A DNA stretch of 23,223 bases, taken from IMG/VR virus record IMGVR_UViG_3300008120_000643, positions 1-23,223 of that record. The stretch is one strand, 5' to 3'. This document shows, in pieces, positions 21,824 through 23,223 of the stretch. Under the pieces are notes generated by a model. That model had not been told where the DNA came from and made no database searches. It was given only the letters and a program-made list of their open reading frames with translations. The translations under genes were made by a program, and so were the position numbers. The DNA comes from a virus. Positions within the stretch are counted from its first letter, which is position 1. The number at the start of each line of letters is the position of its first letter.

Positions 21824-23223
21824 ATGCCGTTTACCCTAACAACGTTTGACGCCGCGCTTCAGGCTAAGCTGAACACTGCCTCTGTCAGCCTCAGTGCCCA
21901 GGATTACCTCCTTCTTACCAAAGCGGTACAGACCGCTATTTCAGTATCAGAGGGAGTTAATCTCCTTGACCTTAAGGGTTCTGCAAACGGCGTAGCTAGC
22001 CTTGATGCAAATGCTCAAGTTCCAGCAAACCAACTTATTAATGCGTTGCCTTCTCAATCAGGCAACTCAGGAGAACTCTTAACAACAAATGGTTCTACCG
22101 CATCGTGGACCGACTCTTTAACTCTTAATTCTGCACAATTTACTACTATCTATGTAGGAACTGGCGCTTTATCGTTTAACACCTCAGCCGCTCTTACCAG
22201 CGCAATGGCTGTATTTAATATTTCAAGTGCCGTTAACTCTTATGGTCAACTTGCTATTCATAACTCCACTTCCTCCTCTTCAACGGATGTAATTGCCTAC
22301 GCCAACAACGGAACAGACTCCGATGGTTGGATTGACATGGGTATTACCGGAGCAACGTTTAACTCCGCTACCTATGGAATCACTGGACCACATGACGGCT
22401 ACATCTTTATGTCAGCCCCTGCAGGAACAACCGGAGCTGGAAATCTTGTATTAGCAACTGGTGACAATGGAACTGATAACAAGATTATCTTTGCTGCTGG
22501 CGGTTACTCTTCTGGAACCACACAGATGGAGATTACTCCTGACGTAAACGTTCACATTGAAATTCCAACACCTTCTACATCCGCTACCACAGGTGCATTA
22601 ACAGTAGTCGGTGGAGTTGGTATTCAAGGAGATATGAACGTCCAAGGTGACGTAAACGTTCAAGGAACCATTACATTTGGTGGCGCTGGAACTACTGTAG
22701 AGACCTCAAACCTTTCAGTCACAGACCCGTTTGTATTTGTTGGAACTAACAACCAAGCCGACATTGTTGACCTTGCCTTTATTGGCGAGTATGCCTCTTC
22801 AGTATCTCCAATTGCTACAACTGTTAATAATAAAGCGCTTACCTCTAATGTAGCTACCCTTACAACCTCCGCAGCTCACAATTACCTAGCTGGAGATGTA
22901 GTAACTATTACGGGAGTAGACGCCACATTTAACGGCACCTTTAATATTATTGCTGTACCAACAGCAACCACATTTACATACGCAAAAACTGCTTCTAACG
23001 TTACCTCTGCTGCAGTATCCCCAACAGGAACAGCCACAGTAAATGCTCGCCGTAAGTTTGCAGGTGTTGCTCGTGATGCCTCTGATGGGGTAATCAAGGC
23101 GTTTAAAGATGCAACTACAAAGCCAACTTCTACTATTGATTTTTCAGAAGCTGGACTTGCATACGCTGATATGCGTGTAGCTGGACTTACCGCCTCTTCT
23201 CTAACTGTTGGCGATGTATCTTC
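21824..23223 (+). CDS. Long tail fibre protein H (partial at right edge)
   Basis: GAAGGAG before ATG 21824. The frame is open for 466 codons to the end of the window, so the C-terminus is missing. Fibre motifs in order: LNTASVSLSAQDYLLLTKAV; SANGVASLDANAQVP; GELLTTNGSTASWTDSLTLN; FMSAPAGTTGAGNLVLATGD; VHIEIPTPSTSATTGALTVV; ITFGGAGTTVETSNLSV; a beta module (GDVVTITGVDATFNGTFNII); VNARRKFAGVARDASDGVIK; ending VAGLTASSLTVGDVS. It is the intact counterpart of the broken gene D, with extra sequence between. A homotrimeric shaft is expected for this class. It lacks a stop here, so it is easily missed. Confidence 0.85.
   Translation, partial: MPFTLTTFDAALQAKLNTASVSLSAQDYLLLTKAVQTAISVSEGVNLLDLKGSANGVASLDANAQVPANQLINALPSQSGNSGELLTTNGSTASWTDSLTLNSAQFTTIYVGTGALSFNTSAALTSAMAVFNISSAVNSYGQLAIHNSTSSSSTDVIAYANNGTDSDGWIDMGITGATFNSATYGITGPHDGYIFMSAPAGTTGAGNLVLATGDNGTDNKIIFAAGGYSSGTTQMEITPDVNVHIEIPTPSTSATTGALTVVGGVGIQGDMNVQGDVNVQGTITFGGAGTTVETSNLSVTDPFVFVGTNNQADIVDLAFIGEYASSVSPIATTVNNKALTSNVATLTTSAAHNYLAGDVVTITGVDATFNGTFNIIAVPTATTFTYAKTASNVTSAAVSPTGTATVNARRKFAGVARDASDGVIKAFKDATTKPTSTIDFSEAGLAYADMRVAGLTASSLTVGDVS

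Noticed and set aside
16345-23223. Diversity-generating retroelement driving fibre variation
   Set aside because: No reverse transcriptase and no obvious template/variable repeat pair in the window; the variation seen is deletion, not adenine-directed substitution. The element could still be outside the window.

Overview
The window is a late-gene segment of a tailed double-stranded DNA bacteriophage (Caudoviricetes). The large terminase, the SPP1-gp6-type portal, a scaffold, an N4-gp56-type major capsid protein and a long tail-fibre block can all be recognised. There is no integrase, repressor, replication gene, tRNA, CRISPR array or insertion sequence. Almost everything is on the + strand, in tightly overlapping cistrons (TTGA, ATGA, TAATG and GTGA junctions). 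A Gram-positive host, plausibly a moderate-GC aquatic actinobacterium, is inferred from a PASTA (peptidoglycan-binding) domain in a phage protein, a CHAP endolysin, no visible spanin genes, and frequent GTG/TTG starts. The host is not proven by the sequence.

Layout. 1-1574: end of a large Pro/Glu-rich protein, interrupted by one frameshift. 1571-2687: lysis cassette of two small membrane proteins and a CHAP endolysin. 2688-4209: small hypothetical genes, several too short for routine gene calling. 4236-5216: a probable virion protein with a PASTA domain, ending at a bidirectional terminator. 5271-5807, minus strand: the only reverse gene, an exported lysozyme/transglycosylase-like protein. 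5808-6030: AT-rich control region with direct repeats. 6031-6527: two more small membrane proteins, then a terminator. 6611-8078: small zinc-finger and KTSC-domain proteins. 8079-8184: an extended -10 element followed by a strong terminator, possibly a small RNA gene. 8185-14425: terminase, two small proteins, portal, scaffold, major capsid. 14506-16334: head-tail connector proteins and a small tail protein. 16345-23223: tail-fibre and adhesin genes, running off the right edge.

How the genes work together. Terminase, portal, scaffold and capsid build and fill the head. The 120-aa and 352-aa proteins probably form the neck. The tail block supplies fibres and a glycine-rich adhesin. The CHAP enzyme and its membrane partners carry out lysis, while the separately transcribed exported lysozyme suggests a second wall-degrading activity.

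The most unusual part is the tail block. A two-gene cassette occurs twice (18068-20095 and 21399-23223). The second copy is intact as far as it can be read. The first carries out-of-frame internal deletions, and a third fibre gene (16345-17736) is broken twice as well. Head, packaging and lysis genes show no such breaks. Either the tail region varies by real deletion or recombination, or the assembly collapsed population diversity there. The sequence alone cannot decide.
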